A DNA stretch of 39,213 bases, taken from the NCBI GenBank assembly GCA_035709005.1, contig DASTFB010000125.1, positions 1 to 39,213 on the forward strand, read 5' to 3'. The DNA is from Candidatus Methylomirabilota bacterium. GTDB taxonomy: Bacteria > Methylomirabilota > Methylomirabilia > Rokubacteriales > CSP1-6. The notes under the pieces are model-generated. The model worked only from the letters and a program-made list of their open reading frames with translations, made no database searches and was not told where the DNA came from. Made by a program: the position numbers and the translations under genes. Below, piece by piece: positions 7,331-14,038 of this stretch (the stretch's first letter is position 1; each line of letters begins with the position of its first letter).

Positions 7331-7933
7331 ATGCGATCTCTAGTTGTCTCTGTGGCCCTGACCGGAATCCTCGCCTTGTGGAGTTGCGTTCCGAAGGCCA
7401 ACGCCTTCGATCCGCACCAGGCGTTTGCCAAGGGCGCATGGGCGCTCTCGGTCGAAGGGGGCTACGGCGAGCAGGTGAATTTGGGGGATGCCACGATCAC
7501 CGAGCTGGACTTCTTCAATGCCGGCCTCCGTCTCGGGTTCTTCCCGTGGGGTATTGGCGGCCCCGGCCCCCTGGCGGGGGCGCTGGAGATTGGGGTCGAG
7601 CCCCTCTATCAGCGCTTCTTCGATCCGGTCGATGCCTACTTCGCCGGACTTGCCGCGGTGACGCGCTACCACTTCACCTCGCTCGGCCGCGTTGTTCCAT
7701 ACCTCGAGATCGCGGGCTCGGCAGGCTACACGGACCTCAGGGTCCGTGAGCAGGACACGAACTTCGTGTTTCTTCTGTTTGGCGGTGTCGGCGCCTCGTA
7801 TTTCGTCACGGAGCGCACGTCGATCTACGCAGGCTATCGATTTCAACATATCTCGAACGCGGGTATCGACTCTCCGAACCGTGGGATCGACTCGCACACC
7901 GGAGTCTTCGGGCTCTCGATGTTCTTTCGCTGA
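7331..7933 (+). CDS. Lipid A 3-O-deacylase-like outer membrane protein (PagL family)
   Basis: Outer-membrane beta-barrel protein of 200 aa; PagL enzymes remove the 3-O acyl chain from lipid A. A signal peptide covers about residues 1-25 (MRSLVVSVALTGILALWSC, cleavage near ANA-F). Alternating strands follow and the chain ends in the aromatic FGLSMFFR expected of a barrel. The family motif HISNAG is at residues 173-178, giving His173, Ser175 and Asn176, followed by N183 and G185. In Pseudomonas PagL, as I recall it, the third catalytic residue is a Glu 14 residues after the His; here that place is Asp187. Activity is therefore likely but not certain. It may be co-transcribed with the small upstream gene. 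Confidence 0.82.
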   Translation: MRSLVVSVALTGILALWSCVPKANAFDPHQAFAKGAWALSVEGGYGEQVNLGDATITELDFFNAGLRLGFFPWGIGGPGPLAGALEIGVEPLYQRFFDPVDAYFAGLAAVTRYHFTSLGRVVPYLEIAGSAGYTDLRVREQDTNFVFLLFGGVGASYFVTERTSIYAGYRFQHISNAGIDSPNRGIDSHTGVFGLSMFFR

Positions 7934-7979
7934 CCGTGCCGCGAACAAGGACTGGTAGGTGCGTTGCACGTCGGCACGG
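7934..7979. terminator. Possible long-loop terminator between converging genes
   Basis: CCGTGCCG (7934-7941) and CGGCACGG (7972-7979) form a perfect 8-bp stem with a 30-nt loop, starting right after the PagL-like stop codon. The leftward selenoprotein gene ends at 8072. No T-run follows, so the role is uncertain. Confidence 0.25.
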
Positions 7980-8071
7980 CCACGAGCCACCCATCGAACT
8001 GCGGCGGCTCGCTGCCGATCGACGGCGACGCGCTGGGTGAGAAAGGTCACGCTTCAGGCGAGGCTGGTCGC

Positions 8072-8719
8072 CTACCCCAGGGCCCGCAGGGCCGCTACCG
8101 TGTCGGCCGGCTCCGGGCGCGTCGTGTAATCTGGATCGACGTCGCGCCAGCGAATGATCCCTTGTCGGTCGATGACGAAGCGCGCCGGCATGGGCAGCGT
8201 CCACGAATCGTCGCCGTTGTGCTTCGGCAGGTCGACGGGGAAGGTCTTGTACAACTCGATCAAGTCGTCGGGCAGGCGGAAGACCAGCCCGTAGCGACGA
8301 GCCACCTGGTTGCCCCGGTCGCTCAGGATGTCGAAGGTCAGGTGCCGTCGAGCGATGAACTCCCGGCTGTGGTGCGGGAGCTGCGGCGAGATGGCCACCA
8401 GGGTGGCGCCGGTGACGGTGATCTCGGGAAGCGCGTTTTGTAGAGCCGCCAGCTCTACATTGCAGTACGGTCACCAGCCGCCGCGGTAGAAGGTCACCAC
8501 CAGCGGCCCCCGCGCCAGCAACTCTCGCGAGTTGACCTGACGCTCCTCGGCGTTGGGCAGTGTGAATTCCGGCGCCCGCACGCCCACCCGGGGGACGTTC
8601 TCGACCGCCCCCGACCGCCGCAGGTTATCGACGGCGCGGTGCATGAGGGCAACGACTTCGGGCGGGCGCTTGGCTTCCGCCCGCGCCTTCAGCGCGGCCA
8701 GCTCCTCATTGAGCGACAT
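8072..8719 (-). CDS. Peroxiredoxin-like selenoprotein (in-frame TGA = Sec83)
   Basis: AhpC/TSA-family thioredoxin-fold protein of 215 aa if the TGA at 8473-8471 is read as selenocysteine. Before the TGA the protein runs APEFTLPNAEERQVNSREL and LVVTFYRGGW. After it, in the same frame, come PYCNVELAALQNALPEIT, VAISPQLPHHSREF and the rest of the domain to RWRDVDPDY. Relatives read GGWCPYC here, so TGA replaces exactly the peroxidatic Cys, giving UxxC (Sec83, Cys86). No other stop or frameshift occurs. A perfect 8-bp hairpin begins 11 nt after the TGA and fits a bacterial SECIS. The start overlaps the arsC end by 14 nt. Expected role: thiol-dependent reduction of peroxide or a related oxidant. 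The alternative is a pseudogene with one nonsense mutation. Confidence 0.88.
8439..8459 (-). promoter_or_regulatory. Bacterial SECIS hairpin
   Basis: In the minus-strand mRNA TGTAGAGC pairs perfectly with GCTCTACA around a five-base loop UGGCG. The apical loop starts 20 nt after the UGA. Published bacterial SECIS rules require a small apical loop with a G in the first two positions, about 16-37 nt downstream of UGA; this hairpin satisfies both. The hairpin is seen directly; SelB binding is inferred. Confidence 0.8.
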
Positions 8720-9146
8720 GGGAGTCCCTCCACTCAGCCTTCGTCCATTCGGTGAGTCGCCACTTGATCTGATCGCGCACCCGGCGGAACACCTCTAAGC
8801 GGTCCCCTTCGGAGCCAGCGGCTCGAGATGGATCCTCGAAGCTCCAGTGGAGCCGGGTCGTCGTCCTCGGAAAAACGGGGCACTGTTCATTGGCGCTGTC
8901 GCACACCGTGATCACGTAGTCCCATGGCTCGTCCACGAGCGGGTCGAGAGTTTTCGACGTGTGTCCGCTGAGGTCGATGCCGGCCTCGGCCATCGCTCTC
9001 ATCGCGAGCGGGTGCACGCGTGTCGCCTCGGTGCCCGCGCTCGCCACCTCGAACCGCTCACCGGCCAGGGCACGCAGAAAGCCCTCGGCCATCTGGCTCC
9101 GGGCCGAGTTGTGCGTGCAAAGGAACAACACTCGCTGCTTGCTCAC
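8706..9146 (-). CDS. arsC: Arsenate reductase, thioredoxin-coupled (low-MW phosphatase fold)
   Basis: Cytoplasmic reductase converting arsenate to arsenite, 146 aa. The phosphatase-like loop CTHNSAR holds Cys10 and Arg16, and the relay cysteines are Cys82 and Cys89 in VCDSANEQCPVFP. These are the same numbers as in the Staphylococcus aureus thioredoxin-type ArsC when the GTG at 9146 is taken as start. That GTG has a GGGAGG ribosome binding site six bases upstream, so I prefer it to the more distant GTG at 9179. The conserved DP after WSFED is present. Its 3' end overlaps the selenoprotein gene, and it is divergent from an aquaporin gene, a pairing known from arsenic-resistance loci. No arsR is seen nearby. 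Confidence 0.93.
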   Translation of the reverse strand: MSKQRVLFLCTHNSARSQMAEGFLRALAGERFEVASAGTEATRVHPLAMRAMAEAGIDLSGHTSKTLDPLVDEPWDYVITVCDSANEQCPVFPRTTTRLHWSFEDPSRAAGSEGDRLEVFRRVRDQIKWRLTEWTKAEWRDSHVAQ

Positions 9147-9211
9147 CCTCTGCCTCCCATGTAGGGTCGATTCGGTCACGGAGTGTATACGCCCGATTGG
9201 GGGGCCGCCAA

Positions 9212-9958
9212 GTGTCCGTAACGACTTTGCAACGATTCAATCTGGCCCGGCGACTGACCGCGGAGGCCGTCGGGACGGCGCTCCTTCTCGCGGCCGTCGT
9301 CGGCTCGGGCATCATGGGGGAGCGGTTGGCGGGCGGCAATGTCGCCCTGGCCCTCCTGGCCAATACCGTGGCGACTGGCGCCGCACTCGGCGCCCTCATC
9401 TTGACCTTCGGGCCGATCTCCGGCGCGCATTTCAACCCGGCGGTGACGCTGGCCGACGCGACGCAAGGCGGCCTCCCGTGGCGGGAGGTGCCCGGTTACG
9501 TCTCGGCTCAGGTGTCTGGCGCGTTCGTGGGGGTGGCCGCCGCGCATCTCATGTTCAGTGAACCGCTCTTCGTTGCCTCACGCCACTCGCGGGCGGGCCT
9601 GGCCCAGGCATTCGGTGAGCTCGTGGCTACCTTCGGACTGCTCGCAGTGATCTGGGGCTGCGCACGTCTGCGATCCTCTGCGGTACCCCTGGCCGTCGCC
9701 AGCTACATCACCGCAGCCTACTGGTTTACGTCATCGACCTCGTTCGCCAACCCGGCCGTCACGCTCGCGCGATCGGCGACCGATACGTTCACGGGTATTC
9801 GGCCCGCGGACGCCCCCGCCTTCATCGTCGCCCAGCTCGTGGGCGCCGGGGCGGCGACCGGGCTCTTCCGGTGGCTCATCCCCACCCTGCCCGAGATAGC
9901 GCCCACCGTCGTGGTGCCGCACGCGCAGGCCGTGAGCCAGAAGCTCGACCCTACATGA
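9212..9958 (+). CDS. MIP family channel (aquaporin/aquaglyceroporin-like)
   Basis: Inner-membrane channel of 248 aa with six expected spans and both half-helix motifs: NPA at 75-77 (SGAHFNPAVTL) and NPA at 180-182 (FANPAVTLAR, with selectivity-filter Arg187). The segment before the second NPA reads AAYWFTSSTS without the His typical of strict water channels, so small neutral solutes could pass. I chose GTG 9212 because the family N-terminus (LARRLTAEAVGTALLLAAVVGSG) follows within ten residues; the frame further upstream overlaps arsC antisense. Its divergent pairing with arsC suggests arsenite efflux, as proposed for AqpS in Sinorhizobium. It overlaps the end of the converging ABC gene by 8 bp. 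Confidence 0.92.
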   Translation: MSVTTLQRFNLARRLTAEAVGTALLLAAVVGSGIMGERLAGGNVALALLANTVATGAALGALILTFGPISGAHFNPAVTLADATQGGLPWREVPGYVSAQVSGAFVGVAAAHLMFSEPLFVASRHSRAGLAQAFGELVATFGLLAVIWGCARLRSSAVPLAVASYITAAYWFTSSTSFANPAVTLARSATDTFTGIRPADAPAFIVAQLVGAGAATGLFRWLIPTLPEIAPTVVVPHAQAVSQKLDPT

Positions 9959-10589
9959 TGGTTCCCTGCATCAGGCCCCCGAGGTACGCTCGCACGCGCG
10001 CGTCGGTCAGCAGGCTGGCGAAGTCGGGAATGTCCCAGGCGCGCCCCTCGCCGACGAAGATGAACCGCTCGCACAGCTCGCGCAGGATGTCGAGGTGGTA
10101 CGTCTCCGTCGGGTGCAGGCAGACGAACACGAGCCGGCCGGCGCGGCGCAAGCGGCAGAAGAACTCGATCATGAAGCCGATGTAGCCGTCCTGGGTGCTG
10201 AACTGCGGCTCGTCGAACAGGTGCACGACCGGCGTCCGCGACACCGCGCGCGCCAGCAGCGCGTCGGGCCTCGTCCGGGCCACGCGCCGCACCTGGTAGG
10301 ACTGGTGGTAGTGGACGGCCAGGCGGTCTCGCTCGCGGCGCTTGACGGTGTTGATGTCCTGGCCGAGGCAGCGCACGTGGCCCGACGTGGGCGGTCGGCT
10401 GCCGGTCATCAGCTCGAACAGCGTGGTCTTGCCGGCGCCGTTGGCGCCCATCATGCCCACGATCGCCGGCTCGGCGAAAACCAGGTCGGCCTGGATCGAG
10501 AAGGTGACCTGCCGGCGGAGCCAGCCCCGGGCGTATTCCTTGCGCACGGCGTCCAGGACCAGCAGCGGGGCGGGGCGGGCCACGCTCAC
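9951..10589 (-). CDS. Degenerate ABC ATPase lacking the signature motif
   Basis: Protein of 212 aa with an ABC ATPase core. Walker A is GANGAGKT (48-55), a Q-loop candidate is VHYHQSYQ, Walker B is VVHLFDEPQ with Asp126 and Glu127, and an H-loop candidate is FVCLHPTET. The LSGGQ signature is missing. Only about 30 residues separate the Q-loop from Walker B, against roughly 70 in a normal LivF, so most of the helical subdomain is deleted. Its GTG start overlaps the livF stop as GTGA, making it the last gene of the liv operon. It may be a regulatory or assembly subunit, or an ATPase that pairs with another subunit supplying the signature. Function is unknown. Confidence 0.8.
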   Translation of the reverse strand: MSVARPAPLLVLDAVRKEYARGWLRRQVTFSIQADLVFAEPAIVGMMGANGAGKTTLFELMTGSRPPTSGHVRCLGQDINTVKRRERDRLAVHYHQSYQVRRVARTRPDALLARAVSRTPVVHLFDEPQFSTQDGYIGFMIEFFCRLRRAGRLVFVCLHPTETYHLDILRELCERFIFVGEGRAWDIPDFASLLTDARVRAYLGGLMQGTIM

Positions 10590-11281
10590 ACGCCCAGCAG
10601 CCGGCGGCGTCGCGCCGGGTCGTCGCGCAGCTCGTGCGCCGGGCCTTCGTGGACGATCGTCCCGCGGTCCATCACGTAGACGCGGTCGGCGACGGCCAGC
10701 GCCGTCGGGGCATTCTGCTCGACCAGCAGGGCGGCCACACCCTCGGCCTTCAGGCGCCGGATCAGGTCGATCACGTCGCGGACGACCTTGGGCGCCAGCC
10801 CCTGGGACGGCTCGTCGAAGAGCACCAGGCCGGGGGAGCCGAGCAGGGCGCGTGCGATCGCGACCATCTGCATCTCCCCGCCGGAGAGGTTCTCGCAGTC
10901 GCGGTGGCGCAGATACTCGAGCGCGGTGAAGCAGTCGAGCACCTCCTTGAAGCTCCAGGCGCGAAACGGGGTGCGCTTCATGGCGATCGTGAGGTTCCGC
11001 TCCACGGTGAGTGTCGGGAAGATCCGGCGGTCGTCGGGCACCCAGGCCACGCCGGCCCGCGCGATCTCGTGGGTCGCGGCGCGCGTGATGTCGCGGCCAG
11101 CGAAGTGGATGCGCCCGCCGCGGGCGGGCGTGAGCCCGAGGATGGCCCGCAGCGTCGTCGTCTTGCCCGCCCCGTTGGGGCCGAGGAGGCAGACGATCTC
11201 GCCCGGGGCCACGGTCAGGGAGACGCCGAACAGCACCTGGGTCTCCCCGTACGAGACGTCGATGCCCGCGAGCTCGAGCAT
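10586..11281 (-). CDS. livF: Branched-chain amino acid-type ABC ATPase, LivF
   Basis: ATP-binding subunit of a branched-chain amino acid/urea-class importer, 231 aa. Walker A is GPNGAGKT (34-41), the signature is NLSGGEMQMVAIARAL, Walker B is LVLFDEPSQGLAP, and the switch region is LLVEQN. WVPDDRRIFPTLTVERNL is characteristic of LivF. Its ATG overlaps the livG stop by one base (TGATG), and its stop overlaps the following degenerate ABC gene. Substrate is set by the operon's binding protein, not by this subunit. Confidence 0.93.
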   Translation of the reverse strand: MLELAGIDVSYGETQVLFGVSLTVAPGEIVCLLGPNGAGKTTTLRAILGLTPARGGRIHFAGRDITRAATHEIARAGVAWVPDDRRIFPTLTVERNLTIAMKRTPFRAWSFKEVLDCFTALEYLRHRDCENLSGGEMQMVAIARALLGSPGLVLFDEPSQGLAPKVVRDVIDLIRRLKAEGVAALLVEQNAPTALAVADRVYVMDRGTIVHEGPAHELRDDPARRRRLLGV

Positions 11282-12030
11282 CACACCGTGGCTCCGAGGC
11301 CCGAGCGCGCCAGCCAGGGGTCGGCGCGCAGCGCGTCGGGCGTGCCCTCCGCGATCACCTGGCCCCAGTGGATGACCGAGATCCGGTCGGCCAGGCGGAA
11401 CAGGAACGCCATGTCGTGCTCGATGATGACGAGCGTCAGCACCCGCCGCAGCTCCTGGACGAGCTCGGCCAGGCGGGCCGTCCCCTCGGTGCCGAGCCCC
11501 GAGGTGGGCTCGTCGAGGAAGAGCAGGCGGGGCTCGGCGGCGACGGCGAGGCCGATCTCGAGCGCGCGGCGGTCGCCGTAGGACAGCCGCCCCGCCGGCA
11601 CCCGCTCCTTGCCGCGCAGGCCGACGCGGGCGAGCACCGCCGCCGCCTGGTCCTGGGCGCCCGCGTTGCGCCGCAGGTCCTGGAGCATGTTGAAGGAGCG
11701 CGCGCGCACCGCGGGCGCCGCCAGCAGCACGTTTTCCAGCGCCGAGTACTCGTCGAAGACGTTCATGAGCTGGAACGACCGGGCCAGGCCTCGGCGGGCG
11801 ATGGCGTACGGCGGCAGCCCCGTGATGTCGTCGCCGTCGAAGACGACCCGGCCGCGGTCCGGGCGGACGCCGCCGGTGAGGACGTTGAAGCAGGTCGTCT
11901 TGCCCGCGCCGTTGGGGCCCATGATGCCGCTCAGCTGGCTCGCCGGGAAAGCCAGGTTGATGTCCTCCAGGACCACGTGGTCGCCGAACCGCTTGTGCAG
12001 GCCGTGCGCCTCGAGCAGGGCCACGCTCAC
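11281..12030 (-). CDS. livG: Branched-chain amino acid-type ABC ATPase, LivG
   Basis: Second ATP-binding subunit, 249 aa. Walker A is GPNGAGKT (38-45). The LivG-type segment GLARSFQLMNVF follows, the signature is the variant RLSYGDRRALEIGLAVA usual for LivG, and Walker B is LLFLDEPTSGLG. The end contains LVIIEHDMAFLFRLADRI, a LivG hallmark. The GTG at 12030 overlaps the livM stop as GTGA, which fixes the start better than the second GTG two codons later. Confidence 0.92.
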   Translation of the reverse strand: MSVALLEAHGLHKRFGDHVVLEDINLAFPASQLSGIMGPNGAGKTTCFNVLTGGVRPDRGRVVFDGDDITGLPPYAIARRGLARSFQLMNVFDEYSALENVLLAAPAVRARSFNMLQDLRRNAGAQDQAAAVLARVGLRGKERVPAGRLSYGDRRALEIGLAVAAEPRLLFLDEPTSGLGTEGTARLAELVQELRRVLTLVIIEHDMAFLFRLADRISVIHWGQVIAEGTPDALRADPWLARSGLGATV

Positions 12031-13058
12031 TCCCCCGCCGCCGGTTGCAGGGCGATGGCGCGCGCACGCCGTCGCGCCCCGAGCCGGGCCACGGCGTCCT
12101 GCCCGAGGCCGGCCACGCCTTCCGGCTTGAACATCACCACGAGCATGAACATGAGGCCGAACCAGAGGAGCCAGGACTCCGTGTACGCGCCCAGCAGGTC
12201 CCGCGCGACGAAGTAGATGACCGTTCCCACCACCGGGCCCCAGAAGCTCACCAGGCCGCCGCCGACGAGGGCCATCAGCACCACCACTCCCGACCACTGC
12301 AGGCTCATGACCTGCACGTAGGCGCCGTTCTGGGCCATGGCGAAGAGGCCACCGGCCAGCCCGGCCACGGCGCAGGACAGCGTGAAGCTCGCCCACTTGT
12401 AGACGAACACCCGGTACCCGAGGTAGGCCATGCGGGTCTCGTTCTGCTTGATGGCCCGCAACACCTTGCCGAAGGGCGAGTGCACCAGCCGCCAGAGCAG
12501 CGCCGTCACCCCGACGAAGGTCGCGAAGACGAAGTACGACAGGGCCAGGTTGCTCGTGAGATCGAAAGCCACGAGCCCGAGGTCGGCGGGCAGTCGCTGG
12601 ATGTTGAGCAGGCCGTCCTCGCCGCCGGTGACCGACGTCCACTTGCTGGCGATGAAGAAGAACATCTGCCCGAAGGCGATCGTCATGAGCGCGAAGTAGA
12701 TCCCGCGCCGATGCGAGATGAAGAGCGCCACCCCGCCGCCCACGGCCGCCGCGGCCAGTGTCGCCGCGAGCAGGCCCACCCAGAGGTTGGCGACGAGGTG
12801 AAACTGCGTGAGCCCTATCGCGTAGGCGCCGATGCCGAAGTAGGCGCCGTGGCCGAAGGACGGCAGCCCGGTGTAGCCGAGCAGAAGGTTGAACCCGAGC
12901 GCGAAGATGCACCAGATGAGGATCTCGACGCCCAGGTAGCGGTAGAGTCCCACCCGCTCGATCCAGAGCGGCAGCGTGCCGAACAGCGCGAAGGCCGCCA
13001 GCATGGGCAGCGACAGCCACCCACCGGCGAAGCCGCGGGACTCGGCGGCCGGCGTCAT
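12027..13058 (-). CDS. livM: Branched-chain amino acid-type ABC permease, LivM
   Basis: Inner-membrane permease of 343 aa with about nine hydrophobic segments. The family features are seen: GFNLLLGYTGLPSFGHGAYFGIGAYA near the N-terminus, RRGIYFALMTIAFGQMFFF, and the coupling region GKVLRAIKQNETRMAYLGY. The C-terminal SFWGPVVGTVIYFVARDLL precedes a polar tail. ATG 13058 overlaps the livH stop as ATGA. Frame sequence further upstream is antisense noise over livH. The tail after residue 320 is rich in Arg/Ala and is likely cytoplasmic. Confidence 0.93.
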   Translation of the reverse strand: MTPAAESRGFAGGWLSLPMLAAFALFGTLPLWIERVGLYRYLGVEILIWCIFALGFNLLLGYTGLPSFGHGAYFGIGAYAIGLTQFHLVANLWVGLLAATLAAAAVGGGVALFISHRRGIYFALMTIAFGQMFFFIASKWTSVTGGEDGLLNIQRLPADLGLVAFDLTSNLALSYFVFATFVGVTALLWRLVHSPFGKVLRAIKQNETRMAYLGYRVFVYKWASFTLSCAVAGLAGGLFAMAQNGAYVQVMSLQWSGVVVLMALVGGGLVSFWGPVVGTVIYFVARDLLGAYTESWLLWFGLMFMLVVMFKPEGVAGLGQDAVARLGARRRARAIALQPAAGE

Positions 13059-13984
13059 CGCTCCAGCACGCTCTTCTTGCCGAGCAGGCCGCGGCCGCGG
13101 ATGGTGACGACGACGATGAGGAGGATGTACATCGACACCAGCGACCAGGCGGTGGCGAAGGCGCCGGTGATCCCCACCACCATGCCGACCAGCAGCCCGG
13201 CGATGACCGCGCCCCAGAAGCTGCCCACCCCGCCCAGCACGATCACCACGAAGGCCGGCACCACCGCGTCCACGCCCACGTGCGGGCGCACGCCCCAGAT
13301 CGGGGCCATGACGATCCCGGCCACGGCGGCCAGCGCGGTGCCGAAGGCGAACACCAGGAGCCGCAGGCGGGGGAGGTTGACGCCGAGCGCGCGCACCATC
13401 TCGCTGTCGTGGGCGCCGGCCTTGATGAGGGCGCCGTAACGCGTCCGCTGCAGGAACAGCCACAGGAGGAGGATCATCGCGACCGCGAAGGCGGACGCGA
13501 AGAACCGGTACACGGAGTAGATGAGCCCGCCCACCGTGATGCCGCCGGTGATGGCCGCCGGCACCGGCAGGAAGCGCTCCGTCGGTCCCCAGACCAGGCG
13601 GATCAACTCCTCGAGGACGAGCGCGGCGCCGAAGGTGAGCAGCAGGCCGTACAGCGGGTCGCGCCCGTAGGTGCGCCGCAGGCATACCTCCAGCGCCATG
13701 CCCACGCCGGCGACCAGGACGGGGGCAAGGAGCAGGGCCACGACGAAGCGCGACGGGATGGGGAGCCCGAAGTAGGGGGCCAGCGCGGCCAGGCGCAGGC
13801 CGCCGTCCGGCGTGACGAGCGCGACGGCGACGTAGGCGCCCAGCGCGAACAGCGAGCCGTGGGCGAGATTGATCACCTCCATCACGCCGATGATGAGCAT
13901 GAAGCCAAGCGCCACCAGGGCGAACAGCAGCCCGAGCGCCAGCCCGTTCAGCAGGTGCGGTCCCAGCGTGATGAGCAGGTCCAT
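13055..13984 (-). CDS. livH: Branched-chain amino acid-type ABC permease, LivH
   Basis: Inner-membrane permease of 309 aa. The N-terminus has LLNGLALGLLFALVALGFMLIIGVMEVINLAHGSLFALGAY, the LivH hallmark ending in NxAHG. The central coupling loop includes RTRYGALIKAGAHDSEMVRALGVN, and the C-terminal VLGGVGSFWGAVIAGLLVG is conserved. It is separated from the upstream binding-protein gene by a 54-bp gap containing a strong hairpin. Confidence 0.93.
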   Translation of the reverse strand: MDLLITLGPHLLNGLALGLLFALVALGFMLIIGVMEVINLAHGSLFALGAYVAVALVTPDGGLRLAALAPYFGLPIPSRFVVALLLAPVLVAGVGMALEVCLRRTYGRDPLYGLLLTFGAALVLEELIRLVWGPTERFLPVPAAITGGITVGGLIYSVYRFFASAFAVAMILLLWLFLQRTRYGALIKAGAHDSEMVRALGVNLPRLRLLVFAFGTALAAVAGIVMAPIWGVRPHVGVDAVVPAFVVIVLGGVGSFWGAVIAGLLVGMVVGITGAFATAWSLVSMYILLIVVVTIRGRGLLGKKSVLER

Positions 13985-13998
13985 GTCGGGTTGCGGCC

Positions 13999-14031
13999 CT
14001 GGCCGGGCCCGCCCCCCGCGGGCCCGGCCAG
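13999..14031 (-). other. Intra-operon hairpin after the binding-protein gene
   Basis: CTGGCCGGGCCCG and CGGGCCCGGCCAG form a perfect 13-bp stem with a seven-base loop. It lies 7 bp after the stop of the binding-protein gene and 14 bp before livH. There is no T-run. It probably protects the upstream mRNA segment or partly terminates, raising binding-protein over permease levels. The same layout occurs at 22439-22472. Confidence 0.65.
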
Positions 14032-14038
14032 CCGCATC

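Noticed and set aside
8072-8719. Reading the peroxiredoxin-like gene as a pseudogene or as two separate genes
   Set aside because: The single TGA falls exactly on the catalytic codon, the frame is otherwise intact, and a SECIS-like hairpin follows at the right distance.
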